The notes under the pieces were generated by a model. The model was not told the DNA's origin, did not search any database, and saw only the letters and a program-made list of their open reading frames with translations. Shown one piece after another: positions 1 through 5,697 of a stretch of 9,495 bases of DNA (within the stretch, counting starts at the first letter, position 1; each line of letters starts with the position of its first letter). Source of the stretch: CAZYVA01 sp964650695 (GTDB lineage: Bacteria; Bacillota; Clostridia; Lachnospirales; Lachnospiraceae); contig CAZYVA010000073.1 of NCBI GenBank assembly GCA_964650695.1, forward strand, positions 1 to 9,495, given 5' to 3'. The position numbers and the translations under genes were made by a program.

Positions 1-67
1 TCCCAGATGGGTTTCTTCTATAAATAAATTAAATAAATTATATATTGTCCCTGGGCCATGGAGATCG

Positions 68-736
68 TTATGCCTCATTTATACTCAGAAACTTCACGCG
101 GATGATCCCCGGCTTCCCGGACAAATCATCGATCGTCTGCTTCTCTATCGCATCGTCTGTCTCTACCACCATGACCGCGATGCCTCCCTTTTTATCACGG
201 AACACCTGCATCGTGGCAATATTGATCTGCGCGTCGCTGAGTGCGATCGACACATCTTTAATCCGCCCCGGCTCGTCAACATTCCGGATAATCAATGTAT
301 TGGTTTCGCCGCTGAAATTCACCGCAATGCCATCCAACTTACAGACTCGGATGCGCCCTCCGCCAATGGAATACGCCTGCATCCACATCGGCGGCGTCCC
401 GTCCGCTTCCATATGGATCTGCGCGGTATTGGGATGGGCTCCTTTGATGTCTTTTGCTTCAACGGTAAACCCCATCCCTTCTTCCCTGGCAACACGAAAG
501 CTGTCCGGCAGACGCATATCATCCGGCCTCATCCCCAAAAGCCCGCCGATCAACGCGCGGTCTGTTCCATGCCCTTTCCCCGTCGCCGCAAAAGAACCAT
601 GCAGATAAACCTTTACTTTCTCCGGCTGGCGCCCAAATAACTGTCTGGCAACCAGGCCGATCCGCGCCGCCCCGGCTGTGTGTGAACTGGACGGGCCTAC
701 CATGACTGGTCCCAAAATATCAAATATGTTCCCCAT
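68..736 (-). CDS. sdaAB: L-serine dehydratase, iron-sulfur-dependent, beta subunit
   Basis: This is the beta subunit of the two-subunit, [4Fe-4S]-dependent L-serine dehydratase, a cytoplasmic enzyme that deaminates L-serine to pyruvate and ammonia. The 222-residue protein has the family's hallmark VGPSSSHTAG near the N-terminus (SSSHT at residues 16-20), the conserved block GKGHGTDRALIGG at about 53-65, a SIGGG motif at 123-127, and a C-terminal ACT domain from about residue 147 to the end. The length is normal for SdaAB. The ATG at 736 follows an excellent AGGAGAGGAG Shine-Dalgarno sequence and gives the standard start just before the SSSHT motif. The catalytic alpha subunit (sdaAA) normally follows directly. 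The 67 bases left of the stop show no start for it, so it either lies further outside the window or is elsewhere. The gene is driven by the promoter at 811-839. Identification is secure from conserved motifs. Confidence 0.96.
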   Translation of the reverse strand: MGNIFDILGPVMVGPSSSHTAGAARIGLVARQLFGRQPEKVKVYLHGSFAATGKGHGTDRALIGGLLGMRPDDMRLPDSFRVAREEGMGFTVEAKDIKGAHPNTAQIHMEADGTPPMWMQAYSIGGGRIRVCKLDGIAVNFSGETNTLIIRNVDEPGRIKDVSIALSDAQINIATMQVFRDKKGGIAVMVVETDDAIEKQTIDDLSGKPGIIRVKFLSINEA

Positions 737-810
737 TGCTTTCTCCTCTCCTGACCGAGGATCATTCGGAAGGTTCCCGGCAATCCCCGGGATGTGCGTA
801 TCTATTTCTT

Positions 811-839
811 ATTATAATTTGAACTGAATTTCTTGACAA
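811..839 (-). promoter_or_regulatory. Sigma-A promoter of sdaAB
   Basis: On the minus strand a -35 box TTGTCA (834-839) and a perfect -10 box TATAAT (811-816) are separated by exactly 17 bp. Transcription would start near 804, giving a leader of about 68 nt before the sdaAB start at 736. The leader contains a short potential hairpin (TCCCGG/CCGGGA, near 772-790). It is not recognised as a riboswitch. Confidence 0.8.
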
Positions 840-849
840 CCATTTCTCC

Positions 850-1004
850 ATGAATTTTTCAGGCGCCGATCGTTTCAGGCAGATGTTACAATGCGTTAGC
901 CAAATCCATGGGTTTTCACGAGCCTTGAAGCAGAATGCAAAATCCTGGCTGAATGGTTGCAGAAAGATATCTCTGTCCAGGAAGCAGAAAATATGATAAG
1001 ATAA
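850..1004 (+). pseudogene. Possible frameshifted gene remnant upstream of the Gx gene
   Basis: The 315 bp between sdaAB and the next gene hold the sdaAB promoter and leader and no intact gene. Two overlapping open plus-strand frames read like protein. One starts at ATG 850 and runs to TGA 996 (about 48 codons, with residues such as GADRFRQMLQ and ALKQNAKSW). The other is open from 900 to TAA 1004 and reads SLEAECKILAEWLQKDIS followed by VQEAENMIR, which has an amphipathic, coding-like composition but no start codon. A single frameshift would join them into one short reading frame. I do not recognise a family, and no good ribosome binding site precedes ATG 850. It may instead be ordinary noncoding DNA. 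Confidence 0.2.
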
Positions 1005-1051
1005 GGCTGGCAGTTTTTACAGAAAAATCTCCTTTGCCGGATGGGAGGATC

Positions 1052-1543
1052 ATGAAACAAAGAGTCGCCTATTTTGGAATGTTTACCGCCCTTGCATTGA
1101 TCTTTAGTTACGTCGAGACACTGATCCCAATCCATTTTGGGATTCCGGGCGTAAAGCTGGGGCTTGCCAATTTAATCATCGTTGTCGCCCTGTATAAAAT
1201 GAAACTATGGGAAACCTGCACCCTCTCGATTGTAAGAATTGTCCTTTCGGGGTTTATGTTCGGCAGCCTTTCCAGCATCCTCTACAGCCTTGCAGGAGGG
1301 ATCCTAAGCCTTATTGCCATGTCTCTTTTAAAAAAAACCGGGAAATTCAGTGTTATGGGGGTCAGCATTGCAGGCGGCGTGTCCCATAACATTGGGCAAC
1401 TGATCATTGCCATGCTGGTAGTGGAAACGTTTTCCGTCTCCTATTATTTCCCGGTACTCCTCATTTCCGGTTTGATCACGGGAGCTGTGATTGGGGTCGT
1501 GGCGGGGGAAATGTTAAAGAGGCTGGCTTTGGTACAATTCTAA
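1052..1543 (+). CDS. Gx transporter / heptaprenyl diphosphate synthase component I family membrane protein
   Basis: This is a small integral membrane protein of 163 residues with about five hydrophobic segments (roughly residues 5-25, 36-50, 58-93, 102-125 and 131-155). It carries the family signatures GVKLGLAN (residues 34-41) and SIAGGVSHNIGQL (residues about 105-117), plus the intervening LYSLAGGILS. These match the group annotated 'Gx transporter' or 'heptaprenyl diphosphate synthase component I', which resembles the substrate-binding S components of ECF vitamin transporters. The true substrate is not known, and the prenyl-synthase name is historical. I chose ATG 1052 because GGGAGG lies just upstream (1043-1048, short spacing) and the membrane segment follows at once; an in-frame ATG at 953 would add 33 uncharacteristic residues. 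Family members often sit next to FMN-binding or NusG-II-like genes, and none is seen here. Its stop overlaps the convergent gene's stop by 4 bp. Confidence 0.85.
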   Translation: MKQRVAYFGMFTALALIFSYVETLIPIHFGIPGVKLGLANLIIVVALYKMKLWETCTLSIVRIVLSGFMFGSLSSILYSLAGGILSLIAMSLLKKTGKFSVMGVSIAGGVSHNIGQLIIAMLVVETFSVSYYFPVLLISGLITGAVIGVVAGEMLKRLALVQF

Positions 1544-2700
1544 AGATTCCTGTCCTTGCCCCATTTACGCAGGAATCCTTCTTTCTCCTTATCTGTATAG
1601 AAATGCTCCACCGCCGGATGGTTTTTATAATAAAAGCCCAAATAGTCTTCCGGCAATACGATTTTCCTTTGAAGTTCCCGGTAAATATAGGAATACTCCT
1701 TGTCCTCCCCTTTATTTTCCTGTAAAATCTTAAACTCCTCATTTCCGGTAAAATCCCTGACAACATCCTCCAAATCCGCAAGCTTCTCACTTTTCAGCAC
1801 AAGGATCTCTGTCTGTTCCCCACGAATCCTGGCGTACCCCTTTTCCCGGTCAAACGGATGTAAAAATACATCGACCCCTGTCACCTCTTTCAATTCTTCA
1901 TCGAACCATTCCCACTCCTGATTGCGGGTTTTCAGCAGCAATTCCGTGAAAATCTCTGAAAACACACCGCCCTCCCGGTATTTTCCCGCAAAATATTCAT
2001 CCGCGATTCCATTTCCCATCCACTGGGCGGCTTTGGAAAAATCAACAGCGGCCGGTTCCCTCACCAAAGTGATGATTTTACGCCCCCGCATTTTTTCTCG
2101 TATAACCCTCAAATATTCCGAATGCCCACCATCCGCCCCAAATAGGATGCCGGGGGTTCTATCGTCAAAGGCGGCGGATACTACCAACTCTTTGACGGTA
2201 TCACTCGAAAACAGAAAACCATGCACCTGCGCCGCCAAAACCCCGGCATTGGACAGCCCCTGCGAAACGCTTGTGGAGCCGACTTTCCCGCACTGGTAAA
2301 CCACAACCGGGCTTTCGCACGCTTTCTGGATACAGCTAATCCGATACGCCAGTATCTTCTGCCAGAACAGCTCCCGTTCCCGCCTGACATTTGGATGGGT
2401 ATAGTCGTTCACCATATATTTCCAAAATGTCCGTAAGCCAAAAAAAGAAAGAAATTTTACACCGTCCATATGTGCAAACATATGTTCCGCTTCTTTACGG
2501 GAATCGTCATCGGCCGGGATCACCAAAAAGCTCCCGCCATCCATCCTTCCGTCAAAAAAACGCCAGCGGCTGCACCCCAGTTCCCCAAGCATCTGCGCAA
2601 CCTGCCTGGCATGTCTTCCTGCGCCGTATATTACAATATCCTGTCCGCCCAGGGCATCCCTATCCTCTAAAATGTTGTAGTCTATATAATTTACCGCCAT
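1540..2700 (-). CDS. Rossmann-like plus sulfotransferase-like P-loop protein (putative capsular polysaccharide synthesis family)
   Basis: This 386-residue soluble protein is probably involved in glycan or surface-polymer modification. Residues about 20-40 read DIVIYGAGRHARQVAQML, a GxGxxA nucleotide-binding turn typical of the sugar-nucleotide/Rossmann segments found in glycan enzymes. Residues 131-148 (VVVYQCGKVGSTSVSQGL) form a sulfotransferase-type P-loop, and KIITLVREPAAVDFS (208-222) matches the second phosphate-binding strand and RxP motif of that fold. The C-terminus has VEHFYTDKEKEGFLRKW (364-380), like the HFYS-x-E...W ending of the 'putative capsular polysaccharide synthesis protein' family. 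What is transferred, and to what acceptor, cannot be read from the sequence. The ATG at 2700 follows AAAGGAAAGGA. Position beside a flagellar/chemotaxis locus makes flagellin or envelope decoration plausible (inference). The stop overlaps that of the Gx gene. No signal peptide or membrane segment is seen. Confidence 0.72.
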   Translation of the reverse strand: MAVNYIDYNILEDRDALGGQDIVIYGAGRHARQVAQMLGELGCSRWRFFDGRMDGGSFLVIPADDDSRKEAEHMFAHMDGVKFLSFFGLRTFWKYMVNDYTHPNVRRERELFWQKILAYRISCIQKACESPVVVYQCGKVGSTSVSQGLSNAGVLAAQVHGFLFSSDTVKELVVSAAFDDRTPGILFGADGGHSEYLRVIREKMRGRKIITLVREPAAVDFSKAAQWMGNGIADEYFAGKYREGGVFSEIFTELLLKTRNQEWEWFDEELKEVTGVDVFLHPFDREKGYARIRGEQTEILVLKSEKLADLEDVVRDFTGNEEFKILQENKGEDKEYSYIYRELQRKIVLPEDYLGFYYKNHPAVEHFYTDKEKEGFLRKWGKDRNL

Positions 2701-2748
2701 CTGTTCCTTTCCTTTAAAACCAAAAACCTGATCCTGGAATCTTTCTCT

Positions 2749-2862
2749 TTATTCTTCCACTAAAGAACGCACCAAACTGGAGGCCGCCGCAAAAGAGGCT
2801 TCCGCTTCCTCTACAGTCAGCGATGTGTCCGTATTGTAGGATTGCTCTTTCGTACTTTCCAT
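2749..2862 (-). CDS. Possible small protein of 37 residues upstream of the P-loop gene
   Basis: A short frame runs ATG 2862 to TAA 2749 and encodes 37 residues beginning MESTKEQSYNTDTSLTVEEA and ending in SSLVRSLVEE. The product is acidic with a helical, alanine-rich second half (EEAEASFAAASSLVRSL). It lies 48 bp upstream of, and on the same strand as, the P-loop gene, so the two could be co-transcribed. The ribosome binding site is weak (GGGGCGGA, close to the ATG). A TATAAT box lies upstream on the minus strand (2882-2887), but it has no convincing -35 partner at normal spacing and would give a leader of only about 13 nt. I do not recognise the family. The frame could be chance, although its composition looks protein-like. 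Confidence 0.4.
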   Translation of the reverse strand: MESTKEQSYNTDTSLTVEEAEASFAAASSLVRSLVEE

Positions 2863-2925
2863 TCCGCCCCGTCAAAGGATCATTATAAATGTTCGGAAAA
2901 TGGGGAAACTCAACGTCACTTTCTA

Positions 2926-2954
2926 TTTACACTTCCTGGTTTTTCAGCTATAAT
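2926..2954 (+). promoter_or_regulatory. Sigma-A promoter of the PilZ gene
   Basis: A -35 box TTTACA (2926-2931) and a perfect -10 box TATAAT (2949-2954) are separated by exactly 17 bp on the plus strand. Transcription would start near 2961, giving a leader of about 80 nt before ATG 3041. The leader can form a nested pairing: AGTA (2973-2976) with TACT (3006-3009), enclosing GGCG (2987-2990) with CGCC (3001-3004). It does not match a c-di-GMP riboswitch that I can recognise. This good sigma-A promoter means the gene does not need a flagellar sigma factor. Confidence 0.8.
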
Positions 2955-3040
2955 GGCTGAAGAAAGAGGGGCAGTACGACACCTCCGGCGGAAAGTGAAT
3001 CGCCATACTACATATTAAATAGGGAAAGGGGATTTTACTT

Positions 3041-3721
3041 ATGTTGTTGAAGGATTGTAAAAAAGCAAGCATTTACTCCCTCAAGCATATTTTTTTATGC
3101 GATGCACGGGTATCGAATATCCAAGAGGATTCTGTCACACTGACAATGGATCTTTCCAGCGCTGATTTCCTGACTTCCGAAATATATGTTACGTTCTACG
3201 ACAGTATAATGGGGCTTGTCACCTTTTTCTGCGTACTGACGGAATATAAAGAGGATATGCTGGAGCCTGGCATATTCCAAAGCCAGGTCCACTGCGCGGT
3301 CAAAGAGCAGATTTCTGTGCTGCAGCGGCGCAGCGACATAAAAACACCTGTGCATATTCCGGTGGTATTCCAGTATGAGAGCGGCCTGGACGCCATGACA
3401 AATGTAAAAGGCATCATCCGCAATATAAGCGCGGGCGGCATCTTTTTCACATGCCACCACATCTTTTTGACCCAAACCGTTGTCCGTTTCCAGTTCTCAC
3501 CTGGGAAAAGCCTTGCACCCCTGGATCTGCAGGCGCAGATCTTGAGGATGCAGGATCCCGAAGGGCTTTTTGATATCATCGGCAAGGAAGCGGAAGAAGA
3601 AAAAATCCGCGGCTATGGATGCCGTTTTATCCGTCTGTCCCCACACGCGGAATCGCAAATCCGGAATTATGTTTTCCGCGCGGATATGATCCACAGGCGG
3701 AAACTGTCCCCCGTGAATTAG
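3041..3721 (+). CDS. PilZ-domain protein, likely c-di-GMP receptor (YcgR-like)
   Basis: This 226-residue cytoplasmic protein has an N-terminal beta-rich segment (about 1-90, YcgR-N-like) and a C-terminal PilZ domain (about 93-215). PilZ domains bind cyclic di-GMP and in flagellated bacteria often slow or redirect the flagellar motor. The two ligand-binding motifs are visible: QRRSDIK at 95-101, corresponding to the RRxxxR arginine motif with lysine in the last position, and NISAGGIFF at 128-136, corresponding to the D/NxSxxG motif. The segment RGYGCRFIRLSPHAESQIRNY (from 190) matches the last PilZ strand and helix. The ATG at 3041 follows AAAGGGG at 3025-3031. It has its own promoter and sits between the flagellar-export-type operon and a glycan-type gene, which supports a motility role. 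The stop codon overlaps the stop of the convergent flhB-like gene by 4 bp. Ligand binding is inferred from motifs only. Confidence 0.85.
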   Translation: MLLKDCKKASIYSLKHIFLCDARVSNIQEDSVTLTMDLSSADFLTSEIYVTFYDSIMGLVTFFCVLTEYKEDMLEPGIFQSQVHCAVKEQISVLQRRSDIKTPVHIPVVFQYESGLDAMTNVKGIIRNISAGGIFFTCHHIFLTQTVVRFQFSPGKSLAPLDLQAQILRMQDPEGLFDIIGKEAEEEKIRGYGCRFIRLSPHAESQIRNYVFRADMIHRRKLSPVN

Positions 3722-4062
3722 GGATTGTCCTGCTCTTCCTGCGGTTCTTCCTGCGGTTTGTTGACCTTTTTCCCCGGAACATAATTCAAAAAATAAAGGT
3801 AAATATCGATAATTGCCTGATACAGTTCCGGGGGGATTTCCGCGCCGAGCTTCATCTGTGTCAGCATGGTCGCCAGGGAATTGTCCTCGTAGACGGGCAC
3901 ACCGTTCTCCTGCGCCACATCCACGATCCGCTCTGCCAGGTATCCCATGCCGGACGCTACGATAATCGGAGCCGCGTTTTTATTTTCATCATACGACAGC
4001 GCAACTGCTTTCTGATTCAGTACGTCGTTAAACTTTGCCATGCCAAAACCGCCTTTCCGCAT
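3718..4062 (-). CDS. Short FlhB-like protein (FlhB cytoplasmic-domain homologue, YlqH/FhlB type)
   Basis: This 114-residue protein matches only the cytoplasmic C-terminal part of the flagellar export-gate protein FlhB. It has KAVALSYDENKNAAPIIVAS, then GYLAERIVDVAQENGVPVYE and GAEIPPELYQAIIDIYLY, the order seen after the self-cleavage site in full FlhB. It lacks the four membrane helices and has no NPTH autocleavage motif, so it is a stand-alone domain, not a broken flhB. Such proteins in Firmicutes (YlqH in Bacillus) and FhlB in other bacteria are linked to flagellar export-substrate switching, but their role is poorly defined. The tail is glutamate/glutamine/proline-rich (KPQEEPQEEQ). The ATG at 4062 overlaps the upstream gene's stop as TAATG, indicating translational coupling. 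A second start, ATG 4041, follows GGAAAGGCGG and would begin MAKFNDVLNQ; either may be used. Confidence 0.85.
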   Translation of the reverse strand: MRKGGFGMAKFNDVLNQKAVALSYDENKNAAPIIVASGMGYLAERIVDVAQENGVPVYEDNSLATMLTQMKLGAEIPPELYQAIIDIYLYFLNYVPGKKVNKPQEEPQEEQDNP

Positions 4063-5543
4063 TAAACCTTTACATTCACCGAATTCCTTTTTTCAAAAAT
4101 CTGCGGGAACGCGTCGGAGAGCGCAATGGATTCTTTGCTGCTTCCAAGGTACAATTCCTTCGCTTTTAGCCCATTCCTTGAAAGGATCTCCGAAAGGCCG
4201 TCCCGGATATCCTTCTCCTTTGCGGACAGCGCCTCCGGGTAATTGAGCTGCAGGTTTACGTCCCCTCCCTGATACACAAAAAACAAGTCGAAAAATCCCA
4301 GATCCTGGATATCAAACTTGACAAGGCCCTGTATCGTCCGTTCTTTTTCATCCGCTTCCGTATTCCCCTCTGCGTCCGGATCCACCCACATCTCTGCGTA
4401 CATCAGCTTATCATCCATCTGCATAGGAAGCATCAAGTGGAGCAGCGGCATATACACGCTTTCATTCAACAAAACTGAAGTCATCATATTCTGGAATGCC
4501 AATTTCTGTTCCATATTGGCGCCCTTGGCTATCCCTTCTTCCAAAAGCCTGGCAAATTCATCCATCCACTTACTTTGACCTGCCGCTTTTTCAAAATCTG
4601 TCGTGGCAAGCGCCCGCATCAGGTCATCACTCTTAAATCCTTTAAAATACTTCTGCATCAAGGGGTACTCCAGGAGTTCTTCGAACTTTGACAGCACCCT
4701 GGAGGCGTCTCCGTTTTCATAACGGGCGGTCAGCGCCGCAAGGAGTGCGGAACTTTCCCGCACATTTCCCCGGTCGTGGGTTTTCCCGATATACTGGTTC
4801 AGGTACGGCAGTATTTCCTCCTTAATCACCGCCGCATTGTCCGCCGCTTCTCCCGGCATGGCAAATCGCATCAATGCATCCAACGCACTGTCCCCGGAGC
4901 TTTGCCTGCCTTCCAGCCTGCCAAAGTTTACCGCCTGCTCCATCTTCTCCATCTGCTGCTTTCCGCTGTCAAACATCCCGGCCTTGATCTGCTCCAATGT
5001 CTGGCGTATCTGCTTCAGCAGATGATCCCCCTCCGCCATGTCCGTATAACGCTTGGCAAAATCCAGTATCCCGGCGCGAAGCTCGACATTCTGCGTCTCG
5101 TTCATCACCTGGCGGAGAAGGGAAAAGAACGCCCCCTGGAACCGGTTGGCGGCATCGCCCTGGTTTTTCACGAACGCTAACATGCTCTGCGGATCCACCT
5201 GTATCATGTTTAAAAGCTGCCCCATCTCCTGCGCGGTATCCTCCCCCATCCCGGACTTCACCATCATGCCAAGGCGTTCAAACAGCGCAGTGGCAAACTC
5301 CTCCGTCACAGCGCCATTTTCCCGCACCTGGGACAAGAAGCCCTCAAAATTGGACTGGTACTGGAATTTAATATTTTGTTCCTGCGCCGCGTCGCTCCTT
5401 GCGTCCGGGCGGACCACCTGATCCGGGACCGCCGGCCCCTGGATCCGGGTATCCGTCGCCCTCTCCCCGGCATTCGCCCTCGGCTGTGAAATGTTATTGT
5501 CATAACCGGTCAATGGAGTAGAGACTTTCAAAACATTTGACAT
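4062..5543 (-). CDS. FliK-like (YlqG-like) flagellar hook-length-control-type protein
   Basis: This 493-residue protein has no signal peptide. The first ~60 residues are polar and probably disordered. Residues ~65-400 are mostly predicted helical, with repeated leucine-rich amphipathic stretches. The last ~90 residues (from VKFDIQDLGFFDLFFVYQGG at 408) resemble the C-terminal domain of FliK: a beta strand with the 'LG' turn, a second strand (DVNLQLNYP), a helix (IRDGLSEILSRNGLK) and a final strand. The end RNSVNVKV recalls the FliK tail. FliK measures hook length and, by acting on the FlhB cytoplasmic domain, switches export from hook to filament proteins. Here the gene is coupled by TAATG to an FlhB-like domain protein, exactly the arrangement of ylqG-ylqH in Bacillus, which supports the call. 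It may be a paralogue and not the main FliK. The ATG at 5543 has AGGTG upstream at short spacing. The sequence is too diverged to be certain. Confidence 0.6.
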   Translation of the reverse strand: MSNVLKVSTPLTGYDNNISQPRANAGERATDTRIQGPAVPDQVVRPDARSDAAQEQNIKFQYQSNFEGFLSQVRENGAVTEEFATALFERLGMMVKSGMGEDTAQEMGQLLNMIQVDPQSMLAFVKNQGDAANRFQGAFFSLLRQVMNETQNVELRAGILDFAKRYTDMAEGDHLLKQIRQTLEQIKAGMFDSGKQQMEKMEQAVNFGRLEGRQSSGDSALDALMRFAMPGEAADNAAVIKEEILPYLNQYIGKTHDRGNVRESSALLAALTARYENGDASRVLSKFEELLEYPLMQKYFKGFKSDDLMRALATTDFEKAAGQSKWMDEFARLLEEGIAKGANMEQKLAFQNMMTSVLLNESVYMPLLHLMLPMQMDDKLMYAEMWVDPDAEGNTEADEKERTIQGLVKFDIQDLGFFDLFFVYQGGDVNLQLNYPEALSAKEKDIRDGLSEILSRNGLKAKELYLGSSKESIALSDAFPQIFEKRNSVNVKV

Positions 5544-5569
5544 TTTTTCACCTACTATTATTTTTTATG

Positions 5570-5596
5570 TTATTTTTCCGTTTTTTTGGTCGATAT
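5570..5596 (+). promoter_or_regulatory. Tentative flagellar-sigma-like promoter upstream of cheA
   Basis: The 154-bp intergenic region between the divergent fliK-like and cheA genes contains TCGATAT (5590-5596), which matches six of seven positions of the Gram-positive sigma-D -10 element (CCGATAT). The expected TAAA about 15 bp upstream is poor (TATT or TTAT at 5570-5574). If used, the leader to cheA would be about 95 nt. No good sigma-A pair was found for cheA: TTGGCA/TATGCT at 5646-5675 would place the start site inside the ribosome binding site. The region also holds an imperfect palindrome TGTGCT...AACACA (5611-5633). Confidence 0.25.
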
Positions 5597-5697
5597 ATAT
5601 GTTAATGGCATGTGCTGACATTAGAGTAACACATCCCGCTCTTTGTTGGCAATATATCAGAGATAAATTTATGCTAAGATAAGGTGGTGCGGACATT

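Noticed and set aside
22..39. Perfect 9-bp tandem duplication AAATAAATT at the left edge.
   Set aside because: Low-complexity AT-rich intergenic sequence; no terminator or gene could be supported there.
833..838. TTGACA on the plus strand as a -35 box for the Gx gene.
   Set aside because: No acceptable -10 lies 15-19 bp downstream. The same bases serve the well-formed minus-strand sdaAB promoter (TTGTCA-17-TATAAT).
896..1135. Minus-strand 79-codon frame overlapping the start of the Gx gene.
   Set aside because: It overlaps a well-supported membrane-protein gene on the other strand, has no recognisable family, and is best explained as a shadow.
5670..5684. TATGCTAAGATAAGG before cheA matches TATGATAAGATAAGG at 992-1006 before the Gx gene at 14 of 15 positions, suggesting a shared site.
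   Set aside because: In 9.5 kb about two such near-matching 15-base pairs are expected by chance, and the cheA copy includes its ribosome binding site.
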